Shown: positions 8,228 through 18,344, counted from the stretch's first letter. The stretch: 64,000 bases of DNA from Nibrella viscosa (GCF_039541875.1 NZ_BAABHB010000007.1:1-64000), one strand, 5' to 3'. The notes: a model not told the origin generated them from the sequence alone. Made by a program: numbers and translations.

Positions 8228-10036
8228 CTACTCCGTTGTTTCAAACTGTAATTTAACCAAATTCGCGTACAATCCCTCGCCGAGGGCTGCTAATTCCTCG
8301 TGCGTACCCGATTCGGCGATTTGTCCCTCGCGGATCACGTAAATGGTATCGACCTTCCGGATCGTGGCCAGACGGTGGGCAATAATGATGGTCGTCCGGT
8401 TCTTCATCAGTTCGTCCAGGGCGCCCTGCACCAGCCGTTCCGATTCGGCATCGAGCGAACTGGTTGCCTCGTCGAGGATCAGAATAGCCGGGTCTTTCAG
8501 GATAGCGCGGGCAATGGCAATGCGCTGCCGCTGACCACCCGATAGCTTGACCCCCCGCTCGCCCACCAGCGTATCGAATCCTTCGGGGAACGACCGGATA
8601 AATTCCAGGGCATTGGCCCGCCGGGCGGCTTCCAGAATGTCGGCATCCGACGCGCCCGGTTTCCCGTAGGCGATGTTTTCCTTGATACTACCACCAAACA
8701 GCATCACCTCCTGCGGAACCACGGCGATGTTCTGCCGCAGATTCGTGACGTTGAACTCCTGAATGTTCCGGCCGTCGACCAGGATGCTGCCGGTCTCCAC
8801 CGGATAATAGCGCATCAGTAACTGCACGATGGTCGACTTACCGGCTCCGCTTTGCCCCACCAGGGCGATCTTCTGCCCGGCGGCTACGTCCAGCGAGATG
8901 CCTTTCAGCACCTCGATATCCGGCCGTGAGGGGTACGAGAACCGCAGGTTGCGGAAGGCGATCTGCCCGTCAACGGGCACCGGCAGGGCACTCGGCTCGC
9001 TCACCACATCTACTTCGGGCTGCTCTTCCAGAATTTCCAGAATCCGCTCCGAGGCCCCGATGGTCTTCTGCACCTGAGCGTACAGGTCGCCCAGACCACC
9101 CACGGAGCCGCCGATAAACATCGTATAGATAATAAACGTCAGCAGGTCGGAAAAGGGCATCTCACCGCTGAGCACCAGATTACCCCCGTACCAGACCACG
9201 CCGACGATACCGCCAAAGAGCGCGAAAATGATAAACGACACAAAGACGCCCCGGAACTTAGCCGCCCGCAGCGAGTTATTGACTACCTTCTGCAGGGCCA
9301 GGGAGTACCGGTTGATCTCCAGCCGCTCGTTGGTAAACGCCTTCACCACGTTTACCGATTGCAGGGTTTCTTCGACCACCACGTTGGCGTTGGCCAGTTC
9401 GTCCTGCGCCTTCTTCGACAGCTTCCGGATAAACCGGCCGAAGAAAATAGCCGAAACGATCATTAGCGGAAACGTCGCCAGCATAAAGAAGGTAAGCTTC
9501 CAGGATAGGTAAAAGATGATGGCCGTGCCGACGGTGAGCGTAGCTACCTGCCGGAAAAATTCTGCCAGCGTGATCGAGAGCACATCCTGGAGCTGGGTAA
9601 CGTCTGATGAAATGCGGCTGGTAAGTTCGCCCACCCGGCGCTGCTCAAAAAAGAATACCGGCAGCGTAATAATCTTGCCGTATACGGCCCGGCGTACATC
9701 GGCCATAGACCGCTCGCTGACCTGGGCAAAAAAGTAGATGCGGAAGAAGGAGAAAATAGCCTGCACCACCAGGATCAGCACAAAGAACCCGACCACCTGG
9801 TTGAGCGAATACGCCGAACGCCCTTCGATAACGCTCGTAATTTCGCCGATAAGCTTACCAAAGCTGAGCGTGGTAGCCGTCGACAGGATCAGGAACAGAA
9901 AACCCAGTGCGAAAGAGGCCCGGTACGGCTTCACAAACCGGAAAATCCGCAGGGCCTTTTTGAGGCTGTCTTTACTAACCCGTTTTTTATCGTCTGGAGC
10001 GGCCTCCTCGCCGAAGCTCCGTCCTCGTTTTGCCAT
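8228..10036 (-). CDS. ABC exporter, MsbA-like (fused permease and ATPase)
   Basis: A 602-residue half-transporter. The first ~330 residues form a six-helix exporter domain; the rest is the ATPase with Walker A GQSGAGKST, Q-loop VVPQEVMLF, signature LSGGQRQRIAIARA, Walker B ILILDEATSSLD and H-loop IIIAHRLATI. It works as a homodimer in the inner membrane and exports lipid-like or drug-like substrates; in Gram-negative bacteria the closest functional model is MsbA, which flips lipid A. The substrate cannot be deduced here. Length is normal; the start ATG at 10036 is followed by a basic cytoplasmic stretch (MAKRGRSFGEEAAPDDKKR). Confidence 0.92.
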   Translation of the reverse strand: MAKRGRSFGEEAAPDDKKRVSKDSLKKALRIFRFVKPYRASFALGFLFLILSTATTLSFGKLIGEITSVIEGRSAYSLNQVVGFFVLILVVQAIFSFFRIYFFAQVSERSMADVRRAVYGKIITLPVFFFEQRRVGELTSRISSDVTQLQDVLSITLAEFFRQVATLTVGTAIIFYLSWKLTFFMLATFPLMIVSAIFFGRFIRKLSKKAQDELANANVVVEETLQSVNVVKAFTNERLEINRYSLALQKVVNNSLRAAKFRGVFVSFIIFALFGGIVGVVWYGGNLVLSGEMPFSDLLTFIIYTMFIGGSVGGLGDLYAQVQKTIGASERILEILEEQPEVDVVSEPSALPVPVDGQIAFRNLRFSYPSRPDIEVLKGISLDVAAGQKIALVGQSGAGKSTIVQLLMRYYPVETGSILVDGRNIQEFNVTNLRQNIAVVPQEVMLFGGSIKENIAYGKPGASDADILEAARRANALEFIRSFPEGFDTLVGERGVKLSGGQRQRIAIARAILKDPAILILDEATSSLDAESERLVQGALDELMKNRTTIIIAHRLATIRKVDTIYVIREGQIAESGTHEELAALGEGLYANLVKLQFETTE

Positions 10037-10061
10037 TCTATCTGTTTACGTCAATACAAAA

Positions 10062-11075
10062 TTAATCGTCATCTGGTTGCCCTTTATACCCTGACTCCTG
10101 AAAAATCTGGCGGGCATTGGTATTCGCCATCAGGTCTTTAATAGAAACCGATGGGTGCTCGTCATGGTATCTACCCACAATTCGCCAGCCCAGCCACCGC
10201 CCAATGGCACCGGGGGCTCTGGGACCGATTTCGGCCGTAAAGGGTCGCTCGTTGGTGTAACGCTGCTTAATGGCCGGGCTCGTCTGGTATAACAATTGTT
10301 CGTCGATAAAGTGCGCCCAGACCAGATCCTGCGCGGCATAAGTACTCGTCAGTTGCTGATCGGTATAGCCGATGATGAGACTATCGGGCGTTTCGGGCAG
10401 CATGGTTTTGGTAAAAACGTACCCTTTGCCGTAGTAGATCATATCGGCCAGCAGCGTCTGATCGGTTCGGTCGGTCGCGTTGAACGAATGGGAAAGGGCA
10501 AAGACAATGGCCGGTACCAGGAAGTCTTTCTGGTAGCGACGCAGGATGTACTGGGGAAAATCGGGACCCTGCGGGCGGTATTTGGCGCTGGGGCCGGCAA
10601 AGTAATCTAATCCAATAACGATAAGGCTGTCGGAGACGACAAAATCCGGCCCCATAAAACCGGTTACTAACGTAGCAACGCGGGGCACCTTGAAGTCCGG
10701 AAATTCTTTCTTAATATTGGTAAACGCTTCTGAAAGCTGATTTTGCAGTTCTTTGGCCTCCGAAAACTCAGTCTGCACCTGCTGATACAATACGTTCAGT
10801 TCACGGTCGTTTATCCGGGTATAAAGCTCATTCACCAACGCAGTATCCTTACCGGCATCCTTCGAGCTAAAATACAATCGGGCCACGTCGGGGTGCTGGT
10901 CGAGAAACGCCCGGATGCTTTCGCGTGATTTGCCGGAAAAGAGTTGCTGATCGAGCCGCTGCAGCGTTACCTCTTCGCGTTTATCGCAGGAGTTCAATAA
11001 CACAATACAAAAAAGTCCCCAAACCAGGAGCCATTTCGGGGAAATCCTGTCATTCATCCGTTTACCTGTTTTCAT
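10062..11075 (-). CDS. gldB: Gliding motility lipoprotein GldB
   Basis: A 337-residue lipoprotein with a signal peptide ending in a lipobox (IVLLNSC, Cys about residue 30). The C-terminal half carries the GldB pattern GRWLGWRIVGRYHDEHPSVS followed by IKDLMANTNARQIFQESGYKG, and a central region with FPDFKVPRV and IVIGLDYFAGP as in GldB proteins. In Flavobacterium johnsoniae GldB is required for gliding; its molecular role is unknown. An internal ATG at 11057 (MNDRISPKW) is an equally good start. It is divergent from the next gene with about 20 bp between start codons. Confidence 0.85.
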   Translation of the reverse strand: MKTGKRMNDRISPKWLLVWGLFCIVLLNSCDKREEVTLQRLDQQLFSGKSRESIRAFLDQHPDVARLYFSSKDAGKDTALVNELYTRINDRELNVLYQQVQTEFSEAKELQNQLSEAFTNIKKEFPDFKVPRVATLVTGFMGPDFVVSDSLIVIGLDYFAGPSAKYRPQGPDFPQYILRRYQKDFLVPAIVFALSHSFNATDRTDQTLLADMIYYGKGYVFTKTMLPETPDSLIIGYTDQQLTSTYAAQDLVWAHFIDEQLLYQTSPAIKQRYTNERPFTAEIGPRAPGAIGRWLGWRIVGRYHDEHPSVSIKDLMANTNARQIFQESGYKGQPDDD

Positions 11076-11095
11076 TCTTGAAAACGTCCAAAATC

Positions 11096-12004
11096 ATGAA
11101 AAAAGTTGCAGCCGCCTGCCTGATTTTCTCGTTAATCGGCACCGGATCGATCCATGCCCAATCCCGCCCTGTTTCGCAGCCCCGGCTGTACGCCCCCACG
11201 CTCGCCGTAAGGGCCAACCGAACCGACTTCATTGCTGACCCAACCGACGAAAAGCCGGTCAAAGGTCGTAAAAAGAAGAAACAGGCGCAGAAAGAACGGG
11301 CCGAATATGAACGTTCCAAATACGGAAAGAACAATAGCAGCCCGGCCGACGCCGATATCTACCCGGACTATTCGCAGCCGAGTCACCTGATTGAAATGAG
11401 CTTTCGGGTTGCCCCTATTGTCTCGTTCAACACCGTTCAGGGCCAGGGTACCTACCAGAGCTTTACCGACAACGGTGTTGGCGTACGCCTTAGTGTAGGC
11501 CCCTCGCTGGATTACTTTTTCTACAAGAACCGGTACTCCTTCAGTACAGGCCTGTGGTACACCATCAAACGGTCGGGCTATGTGATGCCGGGTTCGTTTG
11601 GGCAGCCCCGCTGGGACCCGAGTGCGCCGATGCAGCGGTCGGTCTATAACCTGCAATACGTACAGGTTCCCCTCACGGTCAAAATGTTTGCCAACAACAT
11701 TGCTCCGCAAGTGCGGCTGTACGTGCAGTGCGGAGGAGTGGCCGATGTGAAGCTGTCGGAAAAACCGCTCAACGAAACCACCGACGGCCTGTACCGATAC
11801 GCCGAAAGCAGCGGCAAACGCCGGCAGTATGGCTTTGCCGACCTGGGCATGCTGGTGGGTGCCGGCATCCAGTACAAGCTGAACAACACCAACGCCCTCA
11901 ACATGGGCCTTACCTACCAGCGCGGCCTGATCGACGTGGCGCGGGGTACCGGCCTGGTTTCGAAGAACAACCTGCTGGGCCTTGATCTGGCGTTTAAATT
12001 CTGA
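11096..12004 (+). CDS. Outer-membrane beta-barrel protein (PorT/OmpX-like)
   Basis: A 302-residue protein with signal peptide MKKVAAACLIFSLIGTGSIHA followed by a lysine-rich linker (KGRKKKKQAQKERAEYERSK) and a beta-rich region with alternating hydrophobic strands (FYKNRYSFSTGLWYTIKRSG, LGLDLAFKF at the very C-terminus). The terminal Phe and strand pattern fit an outer-membrane barrel of the family annotated as PorT or OMP_b-brl in Bacteroidota. The start ATG 11096 was preferred over the upstream in-frame extension because it begins the signal peptide. No specific function can be given. Confidence 0.75.
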   Translation: MKKVAAACLIFSLIGTGSIHAQSRPVSQPRLYAPTLAVRANRTDFIADPTDEKPVKGRKKKKQAQKERAEYERSKYGKNNSSPADADIYPDYSQPSHLIEMSFRVAPIVSFNTVQGQGTYQSFTDNGVGVRLSVGPSLDYFFYKNRYSFSTGLWYTIKRSGYVMPGSFGQPRWDPSAPMQRSVYNLQYVQVPLTVKMFANNIAPQVRLYVQCGGVADVKLSEKPLNETTDGLYRYAESSGKRRQYGFADLGMLVGAGIQYKLNNTNALNMGLTYQRGLIDVARGTGLVSKNNLLGLDLAFKF

Positions 12005-12020
12005 TTTTTATCCTGGCACC

Positions 12021-15000
12021 CTACCTAACCATCGGCAGCGGCAGGCTCACCATAGTAGCAATATCGGTCCGGGCATCTACCGGCCGCAGCCGGAACGAGT
12101 AGCTGTAGGATTTGTTGCCGGGCAGCAGGTATTCCGGATGGGTACGCGGGCTCCAGCTATCGTCACCGCCGAGGCCCATCTGCTGAAAATCGACGTTGAC
12201 CACCGTTACCGAGCCCCGCTCCAGTTCCTGCGTAGCGGGGTTCTTTGCCTTTAGCAGGGCGGCATCCGTATAATCCCGGACGTTAACGTTCACAACAGGA
12301 TCACCGATAATGAGCAGCCCGTAGCCCGACGGATCGGCGATCTGCATCCACCGCACATCGGTTTTGTTGCCGTTTTCCTGGGCCATCGTGTACGGAAAAT
12401 ACTGATCGGCCACTTTACTCTTGTACCGACCGATGAGGGCGGCATCTTTCCGGTCCCAGTAGCTTTCAAAAGGCCCCCGGCCATACCAGTTCAGATCGGT
12501 GAAGAGTTTGGGCAACTGAAACTGCATACCCACCCTGGCCAGCGCAGGCAGCGTTCCTTCGGGGGTATAGGTGGTGGTCACAAACACATCGCCGGTTCCG
12601 TATACAACATAATCGGTCTGCTGCAGCAGCCGGCCCTCTTTGGCGGGGATTTCATTGATACACCGGATTCGGACCATCTGCGGCCGGGTCGACTCAATAG
12701 TAAACTCAAGCGGACGGGCCTGGGCTGTATCCAGACCGGCATCGCGCCAGCGGGCTGCAAACGAGCGGCTGCCTCCACCTTCGTCGTTATCGGTCGGCAC
12801 CCGCCACAGACTGGGCTGTGGCCCCTGCTCCAGTACTTTTCTGCCTTTGTAGGTCCAGCTTTTGAGACTGCCGGCGGCTTTGCTGAACACCAGTGTAAAG
12901 TTCATTCCCTGCACGGTAGCCCCGCCGGCCGACGGGGTCACCTTCAGGGCGGGCAGGCTGCTCATGCCCATGACCGGCATCGTGGCTGCGTTCACCTTCA
13001 CCGGAAACTGACCGAACGCCACCTCATGCCCGGCCGGTGCCCAGGGTGTTTCCTGCTTTAGCTTCAGGCTCACCATCAGGTAATACTCACTGCCCGGATC
13101 GGCCGGATCGGGCAGGCGGTACGGTAACGTCAGCAACTGCGTCTGGCCCGGTTTTGCCGTCAGGTTAGCCTCCGCCCCCTGCGCAACTACCTCGCCGTTC
13201 CGCAGCAGCGACCAGTCGAGCCGGAACGGCTCCAGCGTCTGGAAGTTGTAGCTGTTTTTTACCGCCAGCCTGTTCTGCTGCGCCGACAGCGGGGCCGGCA
13301 CCGATAGTTTGATGGACTGGTATACCTGCTTCACCTCGTTTAGCTCCGGCTGGGGAGTGCGGTCGGGGTTCACCAGCCCATCGCCGGCATTGGCCCCGTC
13401 GATGGAATTGATGTGGTCCGTGTATTCTTTCCCTTCGGGCGTACGCAGACGCAAACCCTGATCGACCCAGTCCCAGATAAAGCCGCCCTGCATGCGCGGG
13501 TACTTGTCAATAGCGGCCCAGTACGCTTTCAGGTTGCCCACGCTATTGCCCATCGCGTGGGCGTACTCACACACAATCAGGGGCCGGGCCGGGTCTTTCT
13601 CCATCAGCCGGATCATATCGTTCACCGACGGGTACATGGTCGAGATAATATCGAAACTGCTCAGAGTGGTGGGCTTGTAGTCTTTCCGGCCTTCGTAATG
13701 GATCGGCCGGGTAGGGTCGATCAGCTGTATGATATTGGCCATGTCGGTGAAGTTCTGCCCCATGCTGGTTTCGTTGCCCAGCGACCAGATCACCACCGAC
13801 GCGTGATTTTTGTCCCGCTCCACCATTGCCCGGCCACGGGCAATAAACGCGTCGCGCCATTCGGGCATATCGGCCAGCAGCACGTTCTTATACCAGAGTT
13901 CGTGACTCTCAATATTGGCTTCATCGACCACATACAGACCAAATTCATCGCAGAGGTCGTACCAGAGTGGATCGTTGGGGTAGTGGGAGGTCCGGACGGC
14001 GTTAATGTTGTGCTGCTTCATTAACCGGATATCCTGAATCATAGACTCGCGGCTGATAACCCGGCCCGTAGCGGGGTCGAACTCATGTCGGTTCACACCC
14101 TTAAAAGTGACGGCCTTACCGTTGATCAGCAGTTGCCCGTCGGCCAGCGTCACCTCCCGAAAACCGATCCGCCGGCTGATAGCCTCCAGCACCTGATCGT
14201 CGGATCCGATAAGCTGTATGGTCAGGGTATAGAGGGTAGGTGTCTCGGCACTCCACAGCGCCGGCGCCGTTATGGCGTTGGACAGCCGGTGAAGCCGTTC
14301 CTCATCGGTGCCGGTGCCGTCGGCGGAGCGGATGGTTTCGGTAAAGAGTACCTGCCGTTTCGGATCGTAGAGCGTAACTTTCAGTTGGTACGACGGCCGG
14401 GGCAAACCCGTGAGGTTCCGGACGTTGGCGGTTAATTTTAGGGTCGCATGCTGGTATTGCTCATCGAGGTCGGTAATCACGAAGAAGTCGCGCAGGTGCA
14501 GTTTGGGGGTACTGTACAGCAGAACATCCCGGTAAATGCCCGAGATACGCCAGAAATCCTGGTCTTCGAGGTAGCTGCCGTCCGACCAGTTGATTACCTG
14601 CACCGCCAGCAGATTCTCACCCGGCCTGGCCGCTTCCGTGATGCGAAATTCGGCGGGCGTCATGCCATCTTCGTGGTAGCCGATGCGTTGCCCGTTCAGG
14701 TATACGTAGCAGGCCGATTGCACCCCGGCAAAATGGAGGTAGAGTTCGCGGCCATCCCAGTTGGCGGGCACAGTAAATCGGGTCCGATACAATCCAACGG
14801 CGTTGGTATCCGTTACAATACGGGGTGGCTGTGCCGGAAACGGGTGTTTGATGTTCGTGAAAACAGGGCGGTCATAGGAGCGGCCTTCGCGGGCGCCGAC
14901 TACCTGCCAGTTGGACGGAACGGGCAGATCATCCCAGGTCTGGTCGTTGATACCCGGCTGGAAAAAATCGCCCGGTACGCGGCTCGGATGCTGCACCCAC

Positions 15001-15227
15001 CGGAATTTCCAGGTGCCGTTGAGCCGTTTCACAAAAGGCGAGGCTGTAGGGTCGTGGGTCAGGGCCTGCTGTTCGGTCGCATACGGCAGCGCGATGGCGT
15101 GGGGCTTTTCGGTGTTGCGGCTGATAACGGCGGGGTTTTCCCAATCGGGCAGGCCGGCACTGGGCTGCTGCGCCAAAACGGGCAGGACACTCCCGCTGAG
15201 GAGCAGCATCAGTATGCGTCGGTTCAT
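12021..15227 (-). CDS. Secreted GH2 beta-galactosidase (LacZ-like)
   Basis: A 1,068-residue glycoside hydrolase of family 2. After a signal peptide (MNRRILMLLLSGSVLPVLAQ) come the sugar-binding jelly roll, Ig-like domains, the TIM barrel and the large C-terminal beta-sandwich of LacZ. The acid/base Glu sits in SLGNETSMG and the nucleophile Glu in VCEYAHAMGNSVG; NRHEFDPATGRV and RTSHYPNDPLWYDLCDEFGL are LacZ hallmarks. It probably hydrolyses beta-galactosides in the periplasm as part of polysaccharide use. I took ATG 15227, which starts the signal peptide, rather than one 7 codons upstream. No SusCD pair lies nearby, so the substrate is open. Confidence 0.93.
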   Translation of the reverse strand: MNRRILMLLLSGSVLPVLAQQPSAGLPDWENPAVISRNTEKPHAIALPYATEQQALTHDPTASPFVKRLNGTWKFRWVQHPSRVPGDFFQPGINDQTWDDLPVPSNWQVVGAREGRSYDRPVFTNIKHPFPAQPPRIVTDTNAVGLYRTRFTVPANWDGRELYLHFAGVQSACYVYLNGQRIGYHEDGMTPAEFRITEAARPGENLLAVQVINWSDGSYLEDQDFWRISGIYRDVLLYSTPKLHLRDFFVITDLDEQYQHATLKLTANVRNLTGLPRPSYQLKVTLYDPKRQVLFTETIRSADGTGTDEERLHRLSNAITAPALWSAETPTLYTLTIQLIGSDDQVLEAISRRIGFREVTLADGQLLINGKAVTFKGVNRHEFDPATGRVISRESMIQDIRLMKQHNINAVRTSHYPNDPLWYDLCDEFGLYVVDEANIESHELWYKNVLLADMPEWRDAFIARGRAMVERDKNHASVVIWSLGNETSMGQNFTDMANIIQLIDPTRPIHYEGRKDYKPTTLSSFDIISTMYPSVNDMIRLMEKDPARPLIVCEYAHAMGNSVGNLKAYWAAIDKYPRMQGGFIWDWVDQGLRLRTPEGKEYTDHINSIDGANAGDGLVNPDRTPQPELNEVKQVYQSIKLSVPAPLSAQQNRLAVKNSYNFQTLEPFRLDWSLLRNGEVVAQGAEANLTAKPGQTQLLTLPYRLPDPADPGSEYYLMVSLKLKQETPWAPAGHEVAFGQFPVKVNAATMPVMGMSSLPALKVTPSAGGATVQGMNFTLVFSKAAGSLKSWTYKGRKVLEQGPQPSLWRVPTDNDEGGGSRSFAARWRDAGLDTAQARPLEFTIESTRPQMVRIRCINEIPAKEGRLLQQTDYVVYGTGDVFVTTTYTPEGTLPALARVGMQFQLPKLFTDLNWYGRGPFESYWDRKDAALIGRYKSKVADQYFPYTMAQENGNKTDVRWMQIADPSGYGLLIIGDPVVNVNVRDYTDAALLKAKNPATQELERGSVTVVNVDFQQMGLGGDDSWSPRTHPEYLLPGNKSYSYSFRLRPVDARTDIATMVSLPLPMVR

Positions 15228-15344
15228 GAAGTTTCTGGTTAAGTACACTTTGGTAACGATAAACTAAGGTCATCATTTCTTCCGGCCGCGAATTTAGTGG
15301 CCATTTCGTCTCTTTGTAAACCCACGGAGTTCATTGTTAACGCT

Positions 15345-16292
15345 ATGGCTATTCAACGTTTTTTTCTCTTGCTGCTTTGTGGATTCCTTTGCTTACCGGC
15401 CTCAGCGCAGTCGCGTCGCCGGAATGCCCTGACGGAAGCGCCCGCCAATACCCCGGTACCCGTAGTGCCGGCCCCGCAGGCCCGGCTGCTGGAAGGCATG
15501 CGCGTAGGCAGCACGCTGCTGAACCGGGCCATACGATACTCCATCTACCTGCCGCCCGATTATTACACCTCCAACCGGCGCTATCCGGTTGTGTACCTGC
15601 TGCACGGGTATACCGACGATGAAACGGCCTGGGTTCAGTTCGGGGAGGCCGACCGGATCATCGATGAGAATATCAAATCCGGCGAACTGCCGCCCATGAT
15701 CGTGGTCATGCCCGATGCCGGCCTTACCTGGTACATGAACGACTACCAGAACAAGGTACGCTATGAAGACATGTTTGTGCAGGAGCTGATCCCGCATGTC
15801 GACTCTACCTACCGCACCCGCACCAAACGCGACTACCGGGCCATCTCGGGCTTGTCCATGGGCGGTCACGGTTCACTGCTGCTGGCCATGCACCACCCAG
15901 AGTTATTTGGCGCCTGTGCCGCCCTGAGCGCGGCCGTGTTTACCGACGAAACCATGACCACGATGGATGAGGCTACCTACAACACCCGGTGGGCCCCGCT
16001 GCTGAGCGGACCCGTTAAGGGACAGGACCGGCTCACCGCCCACTGGAAACGCAACAGCCCACTTACGCTGGCCCGCTCGGCCCCGGAGGGGGACCTGAAA
16101 AAAGTACGGTGGTATCTGGACTGTGGCGACGATGATTTTCTGTCGGCGGCCAATGCCCTGCTGCACCTGTCGCTGCTCGAACGCCAAATACCGCACGAGT
16201 ACCGCGTTCGCGACGGAGCGCATACCTGGTCGTACTGGCGCACCGGCCTTCCCGACGCCCTAAAATTCGTTGCCGACAGCTTTCGTCGCTGA
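15345..16292 (+). CDS. Secreted esterase, EstD/feruloyl-esterase-like alpha/beta hydrolase
   Basis: A 315-residue protein with signal peptide MAIQRFFLLLLCGFLCLPAS. The alpha/beta hydrolase core shows YPVVYLLHGYTDDETAW (oxyanion region), the nucleophile elbow GLSMGGHG, a DCGDDDF acid segment and a terminal DGAHTWSYW histidine, i.e. a complete Ser-Asp-His triad. This matches the putative esterase family (PF00756), which includes S-formylglutathione hydrolase and xylan esterases. The signal peptide and position divergent from the secreted beta-galactosidase suggest a role in extracellular glycan de-esterification; that is an inference. Confidence 0.85.
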   Translation: MAIQRFFLLLLCGFLCLPASAQSRRRNALTEAPANTPVPVVPAPQARLLEGMRVGSTLLNRAIRYSIYLPPDYYTSNRRYPVVYLLHGYTDDETAWVQFGEADRIIDENIKSGELPPMIVVMPDAGLTWYMNDYQNKVRYEDMFVQELIPHVDSTYRTRTKRDYRAISGLSMGGHGSLLLAMHHPELFGACAALSAAVFTDETMTTMDEATYNTRWAPLLSGPVKGQDRLTAHWKRNSPLTLARSAPEGDLKKVRWYLDCGDDDFLSAANALLHLSLLERQIPHEYRVRDGAHTWSYWRTGLPDALKFVADSFRR

Positions 16293-16400
16293 TAACACCC
16301 GCAACACGACCAAAAACGTGTTACCTTTGCCGCAGCACCATTGCCAACCAAGTACGAAATCGCCGGGCGGCCCCGTCTTAACTCTTAACTCTTCATTTCC

Positions 16401-17204
16401 TTGCTCTTAGCGACAGACATCGGGAACTCCGACATTGTTTTTGGCCTGTATGCCGACGGCACCTGGCGGCATGTCTGGCGTACCCCGTCGCTGGCCGACA
16501 AACCGGCCACGCATTACGCCACCCAGCTGCGGCTCTGGCTGCTGGAAGCTAATGTCAGGCCCGATGCCGTAATCACTACCGTGCTCAGCAGCGTAGTGCC
16601 CCCGCTCACGCCCACTATCCAAAGTGTATTGCAGGTTCTTTTTGCCCCGGAGCCCATTGTGGTCGGCCCGGCGGTATACCCATATCTGCCGCTGGAGGTG
16701 CTGCGCCCCTATGAAATCGGCACCGATCTGGTGGCCAACGCGCTCGCGGCCTACAGCCGCTACCGGCGCAACTGTGTGGTGGTTGATTTTGGCACTGCCC
16801 TCTCCTTTACCGTTGTAACGGGCAACGGACGGATCGTGGGCGTCTCGATTGCACCGGGCCTGCGTACGGCCATTCACTCCCTGTTTACCGATACCGCCCA
16901 ACTCCCCGAAGTGCCCATTGAACTCCCTGCCTCCGCGCTGGGCACCAACACAACCCAGGCCATCCAGGTTGGCGTAGTGCTGGGCTACGAAGGCCTCATC
17001 CGCTTTTTAATCCAACGCACCCGGGCAGAGCTAAACGGCGACTGCATTGCTGTAGCAACGGGTGGTTTGTCGGCCGCCATCCCCACGCTGCGGGACGAAT
17101 TTATCGATATTATTCCCTCTTTGACGCTGGATGGCATACGGCAGATCGGCGAATTGAGTCAGGCCGGTATTAAGGCAAAAGCGGCTTCCACCAACGCAAG
17201 TTAG
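16401..17204 (+). CDS. coaX: Type III pantothenate kinase
   Basis: A 267-residue ASKHA-fold kinase that phosphorylates pantothenate, the first step of coenzyme A synthesis. The N-terminal phosphate-binding motif is DIGNSDIVFGL, followed by YEIGTDLVANALAAY and VVDFGTALSF, and PGLRTAIHSLF of the CoaX family. The start is TTG at 16401 (TTGCTCTTAGCGACAGAC); no ATG or GTG lies in frame nearby and the conserved DIGN motif begins six codons later, so TTG is well supported. A TACCTTTG box at 16322-16329 may be its -7 element. Confidence 0.92.
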   Translation: MLLATDIGNSDIVFGLYADGTWRHVWRTPSLADKPATHYATQLRLWLLEANVRPDAVITTVLSSVVPPLTPTIQSVLQVLFAPEPIVVGPAVYPYLPLEVLRPYEIGTDLVANALAAYSRYRRNCVVVDFGTALSFTVVTGNGRIVGVSIAPGLRTAIHSLFTDTAQLPEVPIELPASALGTNTTQAIQVGVVLGYEGLIRFLIQRTRAELNGDCIAVATGGLSAAIPTLRDEFIDIIPSLTLDGIRQIGELSQAGIKAKAASTNAS

Positions 17205-17578
17205 AGCTTAAGACTACCTTAGTATCCAACAGCTTAGGGGCTTTTGATCCGATGTTCATACCTTTTACCGTGTCACCTGTAGGCAGTTGCCGGCGTAACC
17301 ACCTTTCCACAAGATGAGGAATAGGCTCCTCAATTTATCCCGAAATCAATCTCCTGTAAATTTAGCGTACTACCAAACAATTTTAAGGCACTGATTTGCT
17401 GGTAGTGTTTTAAAGCGGAGATCAACACTTGCCTTAAAAAAATACAATTTCTGGTAATAAGTCCGTTGATTCCCAAAATCAGTTGCCGGAGTGGCATATT
17501 TTTTTCACCTGGTTTGGTAGATTTCCCTTAACCTGTTCGAAGGAAGAGTATTGTAAACAACAAATACATCGAGCGGGT
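17205..17578. other. Intergenic between coaX and a secreted hypothetical gene
   Basis: I see no gene in these 370 bp. The region becomes AT-rich towards 17578 and probably contains the promoter of the next gene; no good TAnnTTTG box or strong hairpin was found. Confidence 0.5.
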
Positions 17579-18262
17579 ATGAAAAAGTGGTTAGTGGTAA
17601 TCGTTGTCTGTCTGATTACCTTAGGAAAAACAGCAGCTAATCCGGGCAACTGGAGCAATGGCAAGATTGTACTGAAAAACGGCGCCGTAGTAACGGGTGA
17701 TATCAATTACAATTGGAAAGCGGAGATTGTGCAGCTTCGGCTGCCCAGCGGAACGATTAAAGCCTATTCGGCTTTTCAGGTGGATCATTTCATATACTTC
17801 GACAATGGTCAGAATGCCCTACGGAAATTTGCATCGGTTGACTACCCGATTAAGTCGACCCTGCATCGGAAGTTGTTTCTGGAAGAGTTTACGAGTGGCT
17901 CCTACACGGTATACCGCCGGCTCCGGCACGGACGCGACCCGATCAAGATTGCGAAACCGGCGATGTACGCCGACGACACGGAACTGGTCAAAGATTATGA
18001 CAGTTTTAATTACTACGTGTTCACTAACGATACGTTTACCGACCTCGATTATTTCGAGCAGGAGCTATGGCCTCAAATGGAACAGGAGTTCGGCACTGAA
18101 TTAAAGCAGTTTATTCAGACCCGGCAGATTAATACCAGTTCTACCGTGGCCCGGCTCATGATCATTACGCACTATAACTACCTGAAAGATAACACGTCAA
18201 GCGCCGACATTAAGTCTTCGTTTGCCCCGGCGGTGCGGTCGATGGTTTTAGCGGACGAATAA
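17579..18262 (+). CDS. Secreted hypothetical protein
   Basis: A 227-residue protein that I do not recognise. The signal peptide is MKKWLVVIVVCLITLGKTAA. The mature part starts with GKIVLKNGAVVTGDINYNWK, a small beta-rich motif often seen in Bacteroidota proteins of unknown function, and later has a charged helical segment. It is followed by a strong terminator and then by lysS on the same strand. The ATG at 17579 was chosen because it starts the signal peptide; a longer frame from 17483 has no such feature. Confidence 0.7.
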   Translation: MKKWLVVIVVCLITLGKTAANPGNWSNGKIVLKNGAVVTGDINYNWKAEIVQLRLPSGTIKAYSAFQVDHFIYFDNGQNALRKFASVDYPIKSTLHRKLFLEEFTSGSYTVYRRLRHGRDPIKIAKPAMYADDTELVKDYDSFNYYVFTNDTFTDLDYFEQELWPQMEQEFGTELKQFIQTRQINTSSTVARLMIITHYNYLKDNTSSADIKSSFAPAVRSMVLADE

Positions 18263-18284
18263 ATTAGTTTTGGTCTTTCTAACG

Positions 18285-18332
18285 CACTACAGGCAAGCCG
18301 AATATCACTTCGGCTCCTGTAGTGCTTTTTTT
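18285..18332 (+). terminator. Rho-independent terminator
   Basis: CACTACAGG at 18285-18293 pairs with CCTGTAGTG at 18316-18324, with a nested AGCCGA/TCGGCT stem, and is followed by a T-run at 18326-18332. It ends the transcript of the preceding secreted hypothetical gene. Confidence 0.9.
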
Positions 18333-18336
18333 ATTC

Positions 18337-18344
18337 TATTTTTG
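18337..18344 (+). promoter_or_regulatory. Probable -7 box of lysS
   Basis: TATTTTTG fits TAnnTTTG and lies 30 bp before the lysS ATG, directly after the terminator. A matching -33 TTG is not evident. Confidence 0.4.

Noticed and set aside
13413..15242. Plus-strand frames of 203 and 264 codons opposite the beta-galactosidase
   Set aside because: Antisense shadows; the GH2 catalytic motifs fix the minus strand as coding.
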